From positions 103,201,226-103,265,225 of the forward strand of contig NC_034409.1 in NCBI RefSeq assembly GCF_002078875.1: 64,000 nt of DNA. Reading direction: 5' to 3'. Under the pieces are notes generated by a model that did not search any database, was not told the DNA's origin, and saw only the letters and a program-made list of their open reading frames with translations. The DNA comes from Numida meleagris. Its lineage: Eukaryota > Chordata > Aves > Galliformes > Numididae. A program made the translations under genes and the position numbers. Below, one piece after another: positions 35,101 through 45,600 of the stretch; positions within the stretch are counted from its first letter, which is position 1; every line of letters starts with the position of its first letter.

Positions 35101-37289
35101 TCCAGTTTCACGTGCCACAGCGGTATTTCTCTGAAAGGCCATGTTCTCTCTTTTTGGGTGAATAGTTAACTTTAAAACACTCTTTCATGGCAGAGGTCAC
35201 ACAGGACAATCACTGAAGAGCCTTTTAGTACTGTCATTGAAGAATTGTATCCGAATAGAAATTACTGTGTGTCTGTTATGGTCACTGCATCTCTAAATAA
35301 AAATTCCATCCCATCAGCCTGGAAATGCATAACTACAGACTCTGTAGCTAAAAAAGGTAACTATGCTGTGATGCAGATATTATTCTCTGATTTGATTAGG
35401 TACCAGTGTTTTCTTTGTACTTAAGAAGATTTACAAGTTGATTTTAAAAATACTGAGAGAGAAAGTAACTGCAAAGTGATAAACGTGGGGATTCATAAGT
35501 GAAATATAAAAACTCATCCATTTGGGGGCTACAAATCTATTGCTAAAGTTATCAAAGATGGTGTAATTTCTTTCTTTAATTTTTGATTCTAACTTGAAAT
35601 TTGCTCTTATCTTGACCTTCTATGCAAAATTATATAGAAGGTGTCCCTTCTATGCAAAATTATTCTGAGATTCTGAGTAGCTGTTCTGAATGTGAAATAT
35701 GAAATGTGATAATTGAAAACTTCATTCATGCGTGGTTTTTTTTTTCACTTGCAGATTATCATGCCATTGCAATTGCAGGTGCTGTATGTTTTTCAATTAT
35801 TTTAGCTGTCATCCTGAAATGTATGCATGTAGGAGGTTATATTCTTCAAAAGAAATCACTTCCAGATACCTTGGTATGTAGTTTTCATATTTAACATTCC
35901 TAGTTGGGAGCAGGAAGCTTGCCATGTCAAATTTCTAAGTATGTGTATTAGGTACAAGTAATGTATGTCCACATAGCATTTAAATTTGCAGTTTGTTTGT
36001 ATCAAAGATAGCCTATGGGCTACAAAATCACACGCACACTTAAACAAACTCTTCATGGTGCACAGAAGCAGGCTAGATTCCACAGCAGAGCACCCCCCAT
36101 AGGAAAATTTTCTGCCCTTTGAAAATTATCTAGTGTATGTAAATCCTTCCTGGAGCATGCAAATTTCTTGCAGTATAACTGAGCCAGGACAGTTACACCA
36201 AATAAAAAAAAAAGGGGAGCTGTCTAGATCTGGAAGAAAGCTTACTCAAGGAGGAGGTTTGGGCAGACACAAAGTAAGCAGTACCTGCATCACCTCCAAA
36301 TGCCGAGCTGTTCTCAGTCAGCTCAGTCAGTTATAGGGTTTTGCATAAAACCGTACTTAAGGCAGGGTACTGTCCAATGCTGTGTGCCTTGACTTGCAGT
36401 GAGGGCTGTCAATTTACAGGAATGGAGAAGAGAGAAAAGTCCTAGATACCTCGACCTCTGAAGAAAAGCTGACAGTGTGGCCCAAAGATAATCACTTGTT
36501 TGACAGCCTCATGGCTGGGGCATTTTTTCAGGCTTTTCTGTGCGAGTGTACCAGTTTGGCTTATAGTCTGTTGTTTTTTGGTTCACTTTGTTCTTTTAGG
36601 TATTCATGAAGAGGTTTACCTATTTACCTTCTACATTTGAATCTGAAGAAATATCTTCTGTGGAGATCATTTATAAAGAGGTTAAAAAAAAAACAGAAGG
36701 ATCCATTGGGGCTGTCAGTGACGGCGATGACAGCGATGAGAGTGAAAGCGATGCCACAAGTAATCATGACTACGCAAGGCGTGATATCGTACATAGAGCA
36801 CCTCAGTCCTCTGACACGTCACACGTATTTGTGCAGCTCTCTACAAGTAGTACACGTGATGACAGTAGTGGCCAAGTGAGTCAAAATCCAGATGATGACC
36901 CAGAAGTCTTTGAAGAAAACGAGATGGATGTTGAAGAAGAGAAAGATGCGGACAGTGAGTTACTCAATCCTTTGTCTGAGGTAAATTGTCCCTATTCTCT
37001 TAGGTCAAGGAGCAATGTTTGCTTTACCATAAACTTAAAATCTGTGCTTCTGGGAATCTCTGAAGAGACCACAGATAGTTCTGCAGCTCTTCTCTCTTCC
37101 CAAGAAGATGCTGTTGACTGGCAATGTGCACATGCTGTTGAATCAAAACTCCTTGGCGACACAGAAAGCGCACAGAAACCACATCATCTTAACACCTCTG
37201 ACGCGTGGCAAAATTCGTCTAGTTCTTCCAGTGAAAGTGACTCATCAGATTCAGATATGGATCCACAAAGTGGATACATAAGAAGATAA
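29062..37289 (+). CDS. IFNAR2: Interferon alpha/beta receptor 2 (eight coding exons)
   Basis: Ligand-binding chain of the type I interferon receptor, a single-pass plasma-membrane protein that pairs with IFNAR1 and signals through JAK1 and STATs in mammals. Join 29,062-29,104; 33,359-33,403; 33,755-33,887; 34,064-34,227; 34,391-34,563; 35,194-35,356; 35,755-35,873; 36,600-37,289, giving 509 codons plus stop (human 515). Intron phases are 1,1,2,1,0,1,0; apart from the extra signal-peptide intron this is the family pattern. Signal peptide about 1-29, two fibronectin-III domains about 32-236, transmembrane about 244-262, and a 245-residue tail. Human-like anchors are [24 protein letters not shown] and the C-terminal SGYIRR (human GDGYIMR). 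N-glycosylation sequons occur at residues 91, 117, 137 and 145. ATG 29,062 was chosen for its strong context (A at -3, G at +4); ATG 29,044 is in frame and would add six residues. Confidence 0.93.
30484..31105 (-). repeat. CR1 LINE, about 620 bp
   Basis: The left edge AGAATCATAGAATCACCAAGG is the reverse-complement CR1 3' terminus. It continues to peptides of the ORF2 C-terminus on the minus strand ([26 protein letters not shown]) and further upstream to CCTCGAGT-type promoter-proximal ORF2 sequence. It is the same subfamily as the plus-strand copy at 58,690-59,303 and lies inside an IFNAR2 intron. Confidence 0.93.
31944..31967 (-). repeat. hAT-like terminal motif (copy 1)
   Basis: The 24 bases contain GCTAAAAGGTTGGACACC, the reverse complement (23 of 24 bases) of 42,580-42,603. 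The motif GGTGTCCAACCTTTT resembles terminal inverted repeats of hAT DNA transposons. No transposase or obvious body is seen here. Confidence 0.35.
33359..33403 (+). CDS. IFNAR2: IFNAR2 45-nt signal-peptide exon
   Basis: Acceptor AGTTTAATTTTCCAG ends at 33,358; donor CCTG|GTAAGA follows 33,403. Entered and left in phase 1, it encodes [15 protein letters not shown], an ideal hydrophobic core plus small-residue cleavage region. Joined between 29,104 and 33,755 it completes a signal peptide that neither neighbour has alone. Its length is a multiple of three, so skipping keeps the frame but removes the hydrophobic core. Confidence 0.72.
33755..33887 (+). CDS. IFNAR2: IFNAR2 exon, first half of domain D1
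   Basis: Preceded by a long pyrimidine tract and CTAG. It encodes [22 protein letters not shown] and YYRVLYNN, closely matching the human IFNAR2 D1 strands (NFRSILSW, THYTLLYT). It leaves in phase 2 through AG|GCAAGT, a GC-type donor with otherwise perfect consensus. Confidence 0.93.
34064..34227 (+). CDS. IFNAR2: IFNAR2 exon, second half of D1
   Basis: Acceptor TTGATTTACAG, donor GATA|GTAAGT, phase 2 to 1. It encodes [22 protein letters not shown], with the cysteine pair at residues 82 and 90 and the sequons NLT and NSS. The human chain has the comparable KNCANTTRSFCDLTDEW. Confidence 0.94.
34391..34563 (+). CDS. IFNAR2: IFNAR2 exon, first half of D2
   Basis: Acceptor TTTTCAACAG, donor AAG|GTAAAG, phase 1 to 0. 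It encodes [10 protein letters not shown], the inter-domain linker typical of the family (human FEPPEFEI), then the strand INITIKLPS. Sequons NIS and NIT are present. Confidence 0.94.
35194..35356 (+). CDS. IFNAR2: IFNAR2 exon, second half of D2
   Basis: Acceptor TTTCATGGCAG, donor AAAG|GTAACT, phase 0 to 1. It encodes [14 protein letters not shown] and [10 protein letters not shown]. The two cysteines (residues 210 and 231) are the conserved D2 disulfide pair. Confidence 0.94.
35755..35873 (+). CDS. IFNAR2: IFNAR2 transmembrane exon
   Basis: Acceptor TTTTCACTTGCAG, donor TTG|GTATGT, phase 1 to 0. It encodes the helix [19 protein letters not shown] and the membrane-proximal QKKSLPDTL (human RNSLPKVL), the box-1-like site expected to dock JAK1. 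Reading through the donor adds only VCSFHI before a stop at 35,892-35,894. Confidence 0.94.
36600..37289 (+). CDS. IFNAR2: IFNAR2 last exon, cytoplasmic tail
   Basis: Acceptor TTGTTCTTTTAG, entered in phase 0, 229 codons to TAA. The tail is strongly acidic with serine clusters ([27 protein letters not shown]). It keeps tyrosines at about 288, 305, 338, 412 and 506. [11 protein letters not shown] aligns with human [23 protein letters not shown] with human FNVDLNSVFLRV, and the last tyrosine sits in SGYIRR. The human counterparts lie in STAT2-binding and STAT-recruiting regions. Confidence 0.95.
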   Translation, partial: VFMKRFTYLPSTFESEEISSVEIIYKEVKKKTEGSIGAVSDGDDSDESESDATSNHDYARRDIVHRAPQSSDTSHVFVQLSTSSTRDDSSGQVSQNPDDDPEVFEENEMDVEEEKDADSELLNPLSEVNCPYSLRSRSNVCFTINLKSVLLGISEETTDSSAALLSSQEDAVDWQCAHAVESKLLGDTESAQKPHHLNTSDAWQNSSSSSSESDSSDSDMDPQSGYIRR

Positions 37290-37878
37290 ATAACTGAGAA
37301 CCACTATTAATTTGTAGCATGCAAATAGATATTGTCTATCTTAGCTGTTTCTGGACTGAACATACAGGTCTGATCTTTTTTTCTTTTTTATTTTTTGTAA
37401 CATTCTGAAAGCATATTCCTAAGTACAAATATTTCTGTGACCTTTCCGGGTATGATTCAGGTTATGTTACCTGCTGAAGAATGAAAAGGACTCTTAGGAT
37501 GTAGCGGAAAAAGGGAGTCGTCATTTTGTTTTACAGTTAAATACTGGAACTACATTTCAGCTGGAACATAGTAAATATTTTCTATAAACTCAAGTGAGGA
37601 GTTAGTTTATAGAACAGGGAGATGTGAGTGGTCAGCCTGTTAACCTGACCTTAGTTTGAAAGGGCTCTGCTACTCTTCTTTAGCTCTGTTGATGGGTTAC
37701 TCTGAAACCTGTTTTGCTGGATGGATCACAGCCATAAGGGTAATGCTGCGCTCGAGTCAGTGAACTGATTTCTAAACTTGTGCAGAGAAAGCTGATCAAA
37801 TGAAATTGTGGAGGTGCGGGGAGGAGAGGTAAAAAGAGAGGGTAAAAATACTCGAGAGTTCTTACTGTGAATGGAGAC

Positions 37879-37884
37879 ATTAAA
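37879..37884 (+). promoter_or_regulatory. IFNAR2: Candidate IFNAR2 polyadenylation signal (ATTAAA)
   Basis: The first good polyadenylation hexamer variant, about 590 bases after the IFNAR2 stop. A T/GT-rich stretch (TTTTTGATACAATTTTGTG) follows. No canonical AATAAA is seen between the stop and about 38,700, so the true 3' end is uncertain. Confidence 0.4.
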
Positions 37885-39180
37885 TCTATACCTTTTTGAT
37901 ACAATTTTGTGTATTTACATACTACTTTTTAACGTTTATATGACATTTAAAAATTACTGGAGTGTGAAGTTGTACTTCCAACACTTGATAAAAAGAAATT
38001 TTTTCATGCTTCCGTCTGTGGGTTTTTACTGTGGTTCCTTCGTGTATTTGATAATTTACACTGGTTAGCCTGCTACAGGTTGACTCCTTGTGGGGGAAGG
38101 TTCTTAGGTGTCACTTTGCCACATAAGCAGCTCTTCTCGCTTTCTGCTGATCCGCTCAGCACTTCTCAGCGGTTTCTGGCTGGTGGTGTGTCTGGCAGTC
38201 ATTCTTTGGACTGGGGTAGCTGAGAGTAATTTCTACGGTGCTGTACCACATTGTGCTGCTGTACTACTAAGAAATTGATGCATAGAAACTTAACAGGCAA
38301 GTTTTGTTACTGTTAAGTCAGGAATTCTGTATTAGCGGCGCTGGGAAGCAGTGAGGATATTGCTACCGTAAGTGCTGCAAAGATGACATGATTTGGAGTT
38401 CGTTATATTTCCACAGATAGTACATATTCATCAATTACCCACGAGATAATTAACATACACACGCTTATCTCAAGTAGTGATTGGTGACATTTCCAGTCTT
38501 CTATTCCATGGTCTCTTCTACCGTCTAGTGTCCTTTTAGCAGCATGACAGTCCAACCGACAGCCTTTTACTTCATCCAGTGGTCTTCCTCGCTCGCCTTC
38601 CAGATGAACTTTCTTCATTGACGCATGCTCAGTAGGAGAACGCCTATTATAAGTAATTTATAGGTACCAAATTCATAACATTCAGCCGTTATTTCTGAAC
38701 ATCTGCTCGTCTTTGGATAGAGATAAGTTTGGCAACCTTAATGATACATATACTGCGGTGTGGGAAAATGAGGAGGATAGAGGGGAGTATCTTGACATCT
38801 GCCTGTTGCATTCCAATCTACTCTCAGAGTGAGACAATTTGGCCTTGTGTGGAGAGGCTCTGGCTCCTCTTGATGTTTGATAGCTTTCTCACCTCTTTTC
38901 ATTATTGTGTTTCTTTTGCTGAAGGTCTTTTGTTAAAACACAATAGCCTTACATCGTGATTTCTAGTCCATAGACTAGAAAAAGACTAGCTATTGCAGTT
39001 TTGCAATCAAGAACTAATCACATAATACAACAATTCAACAGCTACTAAACTATATTGTGCATTTACTTCTTCAAATCAGAGCTAAGCAGGTACAATTACT
39101 TGTCAGCTTGGATCTGAACAAGTTAATTATTTGGAGATTTACACATCCAACTTGCCCCCCCCAAACAGCAACAACAAGGA
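37885..39180. other. IFNAR2-IL10RB intergenic spacer
   Basis: Sequence without a supported gene between the IFNAR2 3' end and the IL10RB promoter. The two genes are only 2.1 kb apart from stop to start. An open frame on the minus strand (38,403-38,618) has no recognisable motif. Confidence 0.5.
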
Positions 39181-39231
39181 GACGTCAGGGGCTGCTTGGG
39201 TTTCTCCCCGAGTATCTGGGCCTCCCTGTGA

Positions 39232-39242
39232 GGGAATTTCCC
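39232..39242 (+). promoter_or_regulatory. NF-kappa-B site, palindromic
   Basis: GGGAATTTCCC fits the kappa-B consensus GGGRNYYYCC on both strands. It lies 154 bases upstream of the IL10RB ATG at the edge of the CpG island. Binding is inferred from sequence only. Confidence 0.6.
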
Positions 39243-39660
39243 TCGGGAGAGCAGTTCCGCCTTCCCCGGGCCGCGCCGCGCCGCCCCGCCCCGCTTCGCC
39301 AGGCCGCGGCAGTGCGGAAGGGCTGGGGGACAGCCCCGCTGCTGGGGCAGCGCCCGGCTCCGTGAGGCGGCGGCTGACGGAAGAAGGGAGCCGCCATGGC
39401 AGCGGCCCTGCGGGGCGCCCTCTGGGGCTGCCTGCTGCTGTGCGGTGAGTGCGGCGGGCGGGGAAGAGTCTCAGCGGGGCTCTCGGAGGTGGCGCTCCCC
39501 GGGCCGGGTCGGGCCGGGCCGCTGCGGTGCGGGAACGGGATGCGCGAAACCCGAGGGGGCAGGGTGGTATTGGGCTCCGCTCCTGCGGTGCACAGAGCAG
39601 CGGCCGGGTGGGGCCTGTTTACGCGGCTCAGGTGTGCTGCTGCGTGGGGCAAGGTCTTTT
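39240..39660 (+). promoter_or_regulatory. IL10RB: IL10RB CpG-island promoter
   Basis: A sharp rise in GC and CpG around the first exon, with Sp1/KLF-type GC boxes (CCGCCCCGCCCCGC) about 110 bases upstream of the ATG. There is no TATA box. This is the usual pattern for dispersed initiation. Confidence 0.7.
39396..39444 (+). CDS. IL10RB: IL10RB exon 1, signal peptide
   Basis: Encodes MAAALRGALWGCLLLC and leaves in phase 1 at TGCG|GTGAGT. The hydrophobic core is completed by the first residues of exon 2 (VSG), as in other family members. Confidence 0.95.
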
Positions 39661-42600
39661 CAATTTCGTTTCAGTATCAGCGGTTGTTTTAAAATGATTA
39701 AATCATAGTAGTAATGGACTATGGCCGGTGCTGTTTGAGGACTTCCTTGACTTAATTTCAGTCTTGCTCTCATCACTTAGGAAGAATGCCGATTAATAAC
39801 GTTTATCAGTATGGCATACTTCACAGATCTCTTGTCTTCGAAGCTACTTCTCATTTATCTCCCTTTCTCCGGAGAGCGACCATTAAAAAGGATGAACAAA
39901 GCATTTTAAATGTCAGAACTAATTCACGCAGTGATGACATCTGTAGGGTTTCTGTTTCATTCATTTAGTCCTGTGCCCAGTTCTGTGCAGAGAGATTCTT
40001 CGTTCAAGGCCAGGTTGGATGGGGCCCTGGGCAGCCTGAGCTGGTGGGGGCAGCCCTGCCCATGGCAGCAGGTTGGGGCTGGGTGGGCTTTCAGATCCCT
40101 TCCAACCCAAACCCTTCTGAATCTGTGATTTGTGGTCCCCTTCAGCAAAAAGAAAATTCATCTGCACATCCATGTTTTGCCGTAGTACTACAGGAGCGTT
40201 GCTGAGAAACACGTTGTGTTGGCAATCTCAGTGAAAGGTTGTGTGGGCAGCTTCATAGGCAACAAGTCATAAGCAGGAGCAGTCATTGCTCAGAAGTGAC
40301 GTTATTGTGAAAGCAGTACTTACTGGAAGTCACTGATGCCAGCTGATTTGTCTTTGTTGTGCAATCTTGAGACGAATGATAGGTATCAGGGGTTGATTAG
40401 TTGTTGGAATGTGGCTAGCGCATGCTCAAGGCTGTTTGAAAAAAACATGCTAAAGGCTGTTTGAAAAAAAAAAAACATGCTAAAGGCTGAGATTGGAAGG
40501 GAGGGCTGTGTTTATGTTATGGATGACTGGAAAGTCAGTGGAGGAACACACACTAAAATGTTTGTTGTTGATTGCTCCCACAGTGTCTGGAATAGTGCCC
40601 AAGCCCCAAAACGCAAGGATAAATTCAGTAAATTTTCGAAGCATTTTACTGTGGGACCCACCTGGGGTTCACAAAGGCAATATAACTTACACTGTCCAGT
40701 CCAGAAGGTAAGTCTGGCAGAGTTGTGGGGTTTTGTTTTTTTTTTGGTGGTGTTTTTTTGTTGTTGTTTTTTTAAGTACTTATTGGTAGCTGTCTCAGAA
40801 ACCCACATTTTACAGCTGTGCATGTTTGATTTCTTTCCATTTTTATAGGGAAATTGGTAGCTCTCCTTTTCTTTTAGCTTGTGAGAGGCTTGTCTTCTGA
40901 GCTGAATAACGAGGCTGAGGTTTTTTCTATGCATTTCACACCCAAATCAGTTTCGCATGTACTTTTTCGGAACTGGAAACACATTTTAATGTTGGCTGTT
41001 ATGAGTCACGAGTATGTTCTTCACTGCCTGCGTAGCCATCACCTGTTGTTCGACAGCTGTAAACCTGCTGAGCATTAGGACGTTCTCTGCTCTCACCCCC
41101 AGCAGCACAATCTTTTATTAAACGGTCCCCAGTCAGCTCTCGGGCTCTGTTTCCCCAGCTCTCCCTTAGACGCATGTCTGAGGGATCTTGCAAAGTCAGT
41201 TAGACAGCAAAGACACACACAGAGGTATTGTCCAATATTTGCAGTCTGGTCTAATACCTAGTGTCTGTTGAATCGCATTTTTGTAACCACTGCCAAGAAA
41301 AGGGCATCTGTTTTCTGACTCATAATTTTAATCTCCAAGTCTATCATGAATGTATATGTACATATAAAGTGCATAATGTGTGTGTACACACTAGAAATAG
41401 TCTAACTTGATCTCCCTTTCCTTGTCCATGAGTCATAACTGGGTCTATTAAGAAGCAGGTGTGCTACTGTCCCAGGTCACTGAGAGGAAAGATATTTTGT
41501 CCATTTTATAATTTACTCTTAATTTACTTTTTTTTTTTTTCTCCTTCTTCCATATAGCATTTTCCCTAAACAGAACTTCAACGATGTGACAACCAACTTG
41601 AGTGTCACAGAGTGCGACGTCTCTTCTCTGTCTGTTTACGGAACCTATGTGCTAAGGGTCAGGGCAGAGTGGGAAGATGAGCGCTCGAACTGGGCAGTCG
41701 TCAGATTCAAGCCAATGGCTGACAGTAAGCCTTCCTCTAACCTGCCATGAAAACATTGTCTGCTGTTGACGCACCTATACAATTCGGCCCTAGAAGAAAA
41801 GCTACAGTATAGAAATTCATTTTAAATGTAATTATGTTGAACTGTAAAATGTTAGTTGTAACGCTTTCGTTTTTTGAAGAGAGAATTTGCTCTCAGAAAA
41901 GGTTGAAGATTCACTATTTTACCTAAATGTTAATACTGGGACTCAAAACCTCTTTTGGGGAGGTTTTATCTTATTCCATTTTATTTTTAAAAGGGGACGT
42001 TCACAGCAGAAGTTTAATTTTTCGTCAAGAAATAATCTAAATTGTACAATACTGTCATTGTGTTAGTGAAGCTTTACTGCCCTTAGTAAGAGGTATTGAC
42101 TTATGTGACAGTGTACAGCAGAGGTTTTCATCATAGAATCATTAAGGTTGGAGGAGACCTCTAAGGTCATCTAGTCCAGCTGTAATTATGACACTCTCAT
42201 CTGAGCAATGGAATGGGGGAGTGATTTTTTACCAGTGAGAATCCTTTATTTTTTTATGTTCTTTCTCCGCTCATAAGCAAAATCAACTTATTTTAGGCCA
42301 TGTAATTAATGTTACCCAAGACATTTTTACCTCACAGCTGCTAATACCAAATCTCATCTTTCAGAAATACTTCTTAAAATCCGTTCTTTCTTACTCTTCA
42401 CTTCCTTGAATTTCAGCATTCTCTTCCTTGGATTTCAGAGTAATCTTACAGCCTTGTTTTTCTAAACATTTGTATTAGTTATCTCCCCAAAAGCGTAATG
42501 TTGGTGTAATTTAATCTGCCTAGAGCAGAAGTGCTGGAACATAGCACAATAAACAAAATACAGCATTGCAAATTAATGTGGGTGTCCAACCTTTTAGCTT

Positions 42601-45600
42601 GCCAGGGCTGCGCTGAGTGAAGAGGAATTGTCTTGGGCCGCATATAAAATATATCATACAGATAATGTATATAAGTAACAACTTCTTTTTATAAACTTAT
42701 ATATAAACATAAAAGTAAGAGGGCAACAAAACCATAAAACTAGCAGGTTGGGCATGTATAATTACAGCCAAAAGAAAATGTAACATAAAAAGTATAAATG
42801 GGTTATCAGAGCAGAGAGCAAACCTGTAAAGCATTAACAAAGTTGTAGTTCGACGTATGTTTGAAAGAGAACGTAGTCTTCAGAGCAGGCTTGGCTTTAG
42901 AAGGGCAGCTTATTCCTGAACTGAGAAAATCTGGGTATCAAACCACCTGGAAAGTAGGAGCTGGGAGTACTACCTAGAGTACAGGCCAATTGGGCACATC
43001 TCTGCAGAACACATGGAGATTTTTAAAGAGGTCAGAGCTGGTCAGAGCAAGGCATGGTGATAAAAATACCAGATATGCCTCTCTGTGTTACCTTTTCTGG
43101 TGGTGTATATTTTATTTTGTTCTTAAAGAAATTCCACGCTTCACTGTAGGAACAGCTTAAGAAAACAAGAGTTACTGAGACTTTCCTCGTGTTATTTTTT
43201 CACAAGTTCAAAAGCAAATTAATGAGTGTTACATGAATCTGTGGTTCAGATAAGAAAGTGTTTTGTTTTGATTAAAAACGTATCTCTCAATGCAAAATTA
43301 TCTGTATATTGAGCTTTTCCTTTCCTAGACACTTTATAGTGTGACTGTAGGCAAGTCAAACTTTATTACAGGCAGCTAAGGCAGGACTGTGCTGCTGGAA
43401 TTAGAGGAGGCTTTAATGGAGAGCTCACAGCACACAGTGCAGTTGACAAGTAAGCTACATTAGATGGTGGCTCAAAAACGTGATAAAGAGAAGCCATTTT
43501 CAAAACACAGAAGTACAATATTTAACCTAAGGAGCTCAATCATCAAGACGCACAGAAGTAAGAAAAATATTTCAGTTTGTCAAAACCATCACAGTGAAAG
43601 AAATTTGAAATGCTTCACTGGAAGGTCTCTGCAGAAAACGCAGATGTTGCAACAGTGCGGCTCAGGAGGAGGAGTAATAACCCATGGAAATAGTCCTTCC
43701 TCCCCAAGCGGTACCCACAGCTGGAAAAAGAGAACTGAGTGAATTGAGTATAGGATCTGCAAAAACAAATCCCTTTGAAGAGCCTTCCTATTAAGAAAGG
43801 GTTTATTTATGCCTGACCCAGAACAGGACATTACTTCCTTCTAATACGGAAAATGATTTAAAGCTTGAATTGTCACAGGTTATGTAAAAATTCAAAATGA
43901 AAACAACATAAAACTGAATTCTGCTCTTTTGTCTCTCCTGTGTAAGCGATCATTGGGCCACCCAATGTGAACGTGAAGTCTGAGTCGGGGACTCTGCACG
44001 TGGACTTCACGGGCCCAGTTGCTGACCATGAGCATGACAAGTGGTCTCTAAAGCAATATTACGGCTCATGGAATTACCGAATACTGTACTGGAAGAAAGG
44101 CAGCAATAAAAAGGTAATTTCTGCCTCCAGGATGTTGTGGCTCCATGACTTTGGTATAGGGTTTTCATGGTAAAATGCTGCGTTGATAAGAAGTTTCAAC
44201 AAAATAACAGTACTGGAATAAAAATATATCACTACTAATTAGTGAATAAAGCCTAGTGAGTATAGCTGGTATTCAGAGCAAAATGGCAGATGGCTGTATC
44301 GCTTAACAGAAGTGTGGAGACAATTTGCTCCTTTTTTAATTAGGAATAACTGCTACATTATGAGACTTTATTCCCTCAGGAAATGATGCATTGATTTGTG
44401 GTGCGGTCTTCCCACCCAGTATGTGTATTTCACACACATGGGCAAGGGTTAACTTAGAAGCTGTGACATCGGTGGTATCTATGAATGCGGCGATAAGCTG
44501 ACTTAGATTCAAATCTTGTGTCGTTCTAGCGTTTGTGCTTTTTGTGGAATGCTGAGCTTTCAATAACACCACGGCTGGGGCCTTCTATTCCTGTGATCAC
44601 CTTTTTACCTCATTGCTTTCTATTTGCCTGCTTTCTTTGATGGACAGCCTTTTCACAGGCAGATGTGTCACTCAGCTCAAAAGGCCTCTCCTTAGAGAAT
44701 GCCTGGGGAAAGATCATAAATGATGTATTCATTATTTAGGGCCATAAATTCCATTACTGGAAAGGAAGGAAGTGCTTTACTGGAAGGGCTTTGTACATTG
44801 CTGCTGTTTTCATCTAATAGGACTCCATTACATATAATTCTAATCTGTGTTTGTTACTCTGCAAAACTCCTTGGCATTCAATTCCAGAAAATGAAGGATC
44901 ATTAGTTCCCAAAGAATATACTGCTTTTCAGTTCTCCAATTACAAGAAGCAAAGGTGGTTTTGCGTATGGGCTGCAAACTAAGGCCATTTACTAGAGAAG
45001 GTGGGAACTGCACTTAGAACCTGTGCTTGTAACACTTCAATGTTCAGTCTGAGAAATTTCCCACAAGGATCAAAGAGGCAAAAGGGTAGACTGTGTAATT
45101 TCACGGACTGTTTTTCCAACGAGGAGGCTTGCTCGAAATCTTGAAAACTTGCCAGAAAGTCTTCTCAGCCCTAAGAGTCTGTGTTTATTACACAATGAGC
45201 CAAGTCGTAAGAGTTGCTGTATTTTTCAGGGACCATATAGGTGACTAAAGAAATGTAGCCAACCATGCCTGTAAAGAGCAAATTGCATCGTTGTCCATCA
45301 TCTAGTAGCTTCAACAATCCTTTTTATTTCTCTCTCTTTTAAATTTTGTCTAGATCTTCCACCCTACTGGCTCTGTCTGGAACTAAGTGATGTTTGTCTG
45401 TAACAGCATTCTCAGGTGATCTCATCTGGCAAGGCAATTCTTTCTTTCTGCAAGCATCCCATTAGTCACGTCTCTATAGGGCTCTTTAGGCCACAGCTTC
45501 GCTAATGCAGCTAGAAGCAGACAGAGGCAGTGGTATGAGTGATCTCACGCTCCAACCAGAGACGAAATCAGCGAGAGTTACCAGTTATTTGACACTGGTA

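Noticed and set aside
38403..38618. Minus-strand 71-codon frame between IFNAR2 and IL10RB
   Set aside because: No family motif, no splice context and no sign of conservation that can be judged from one sequence.
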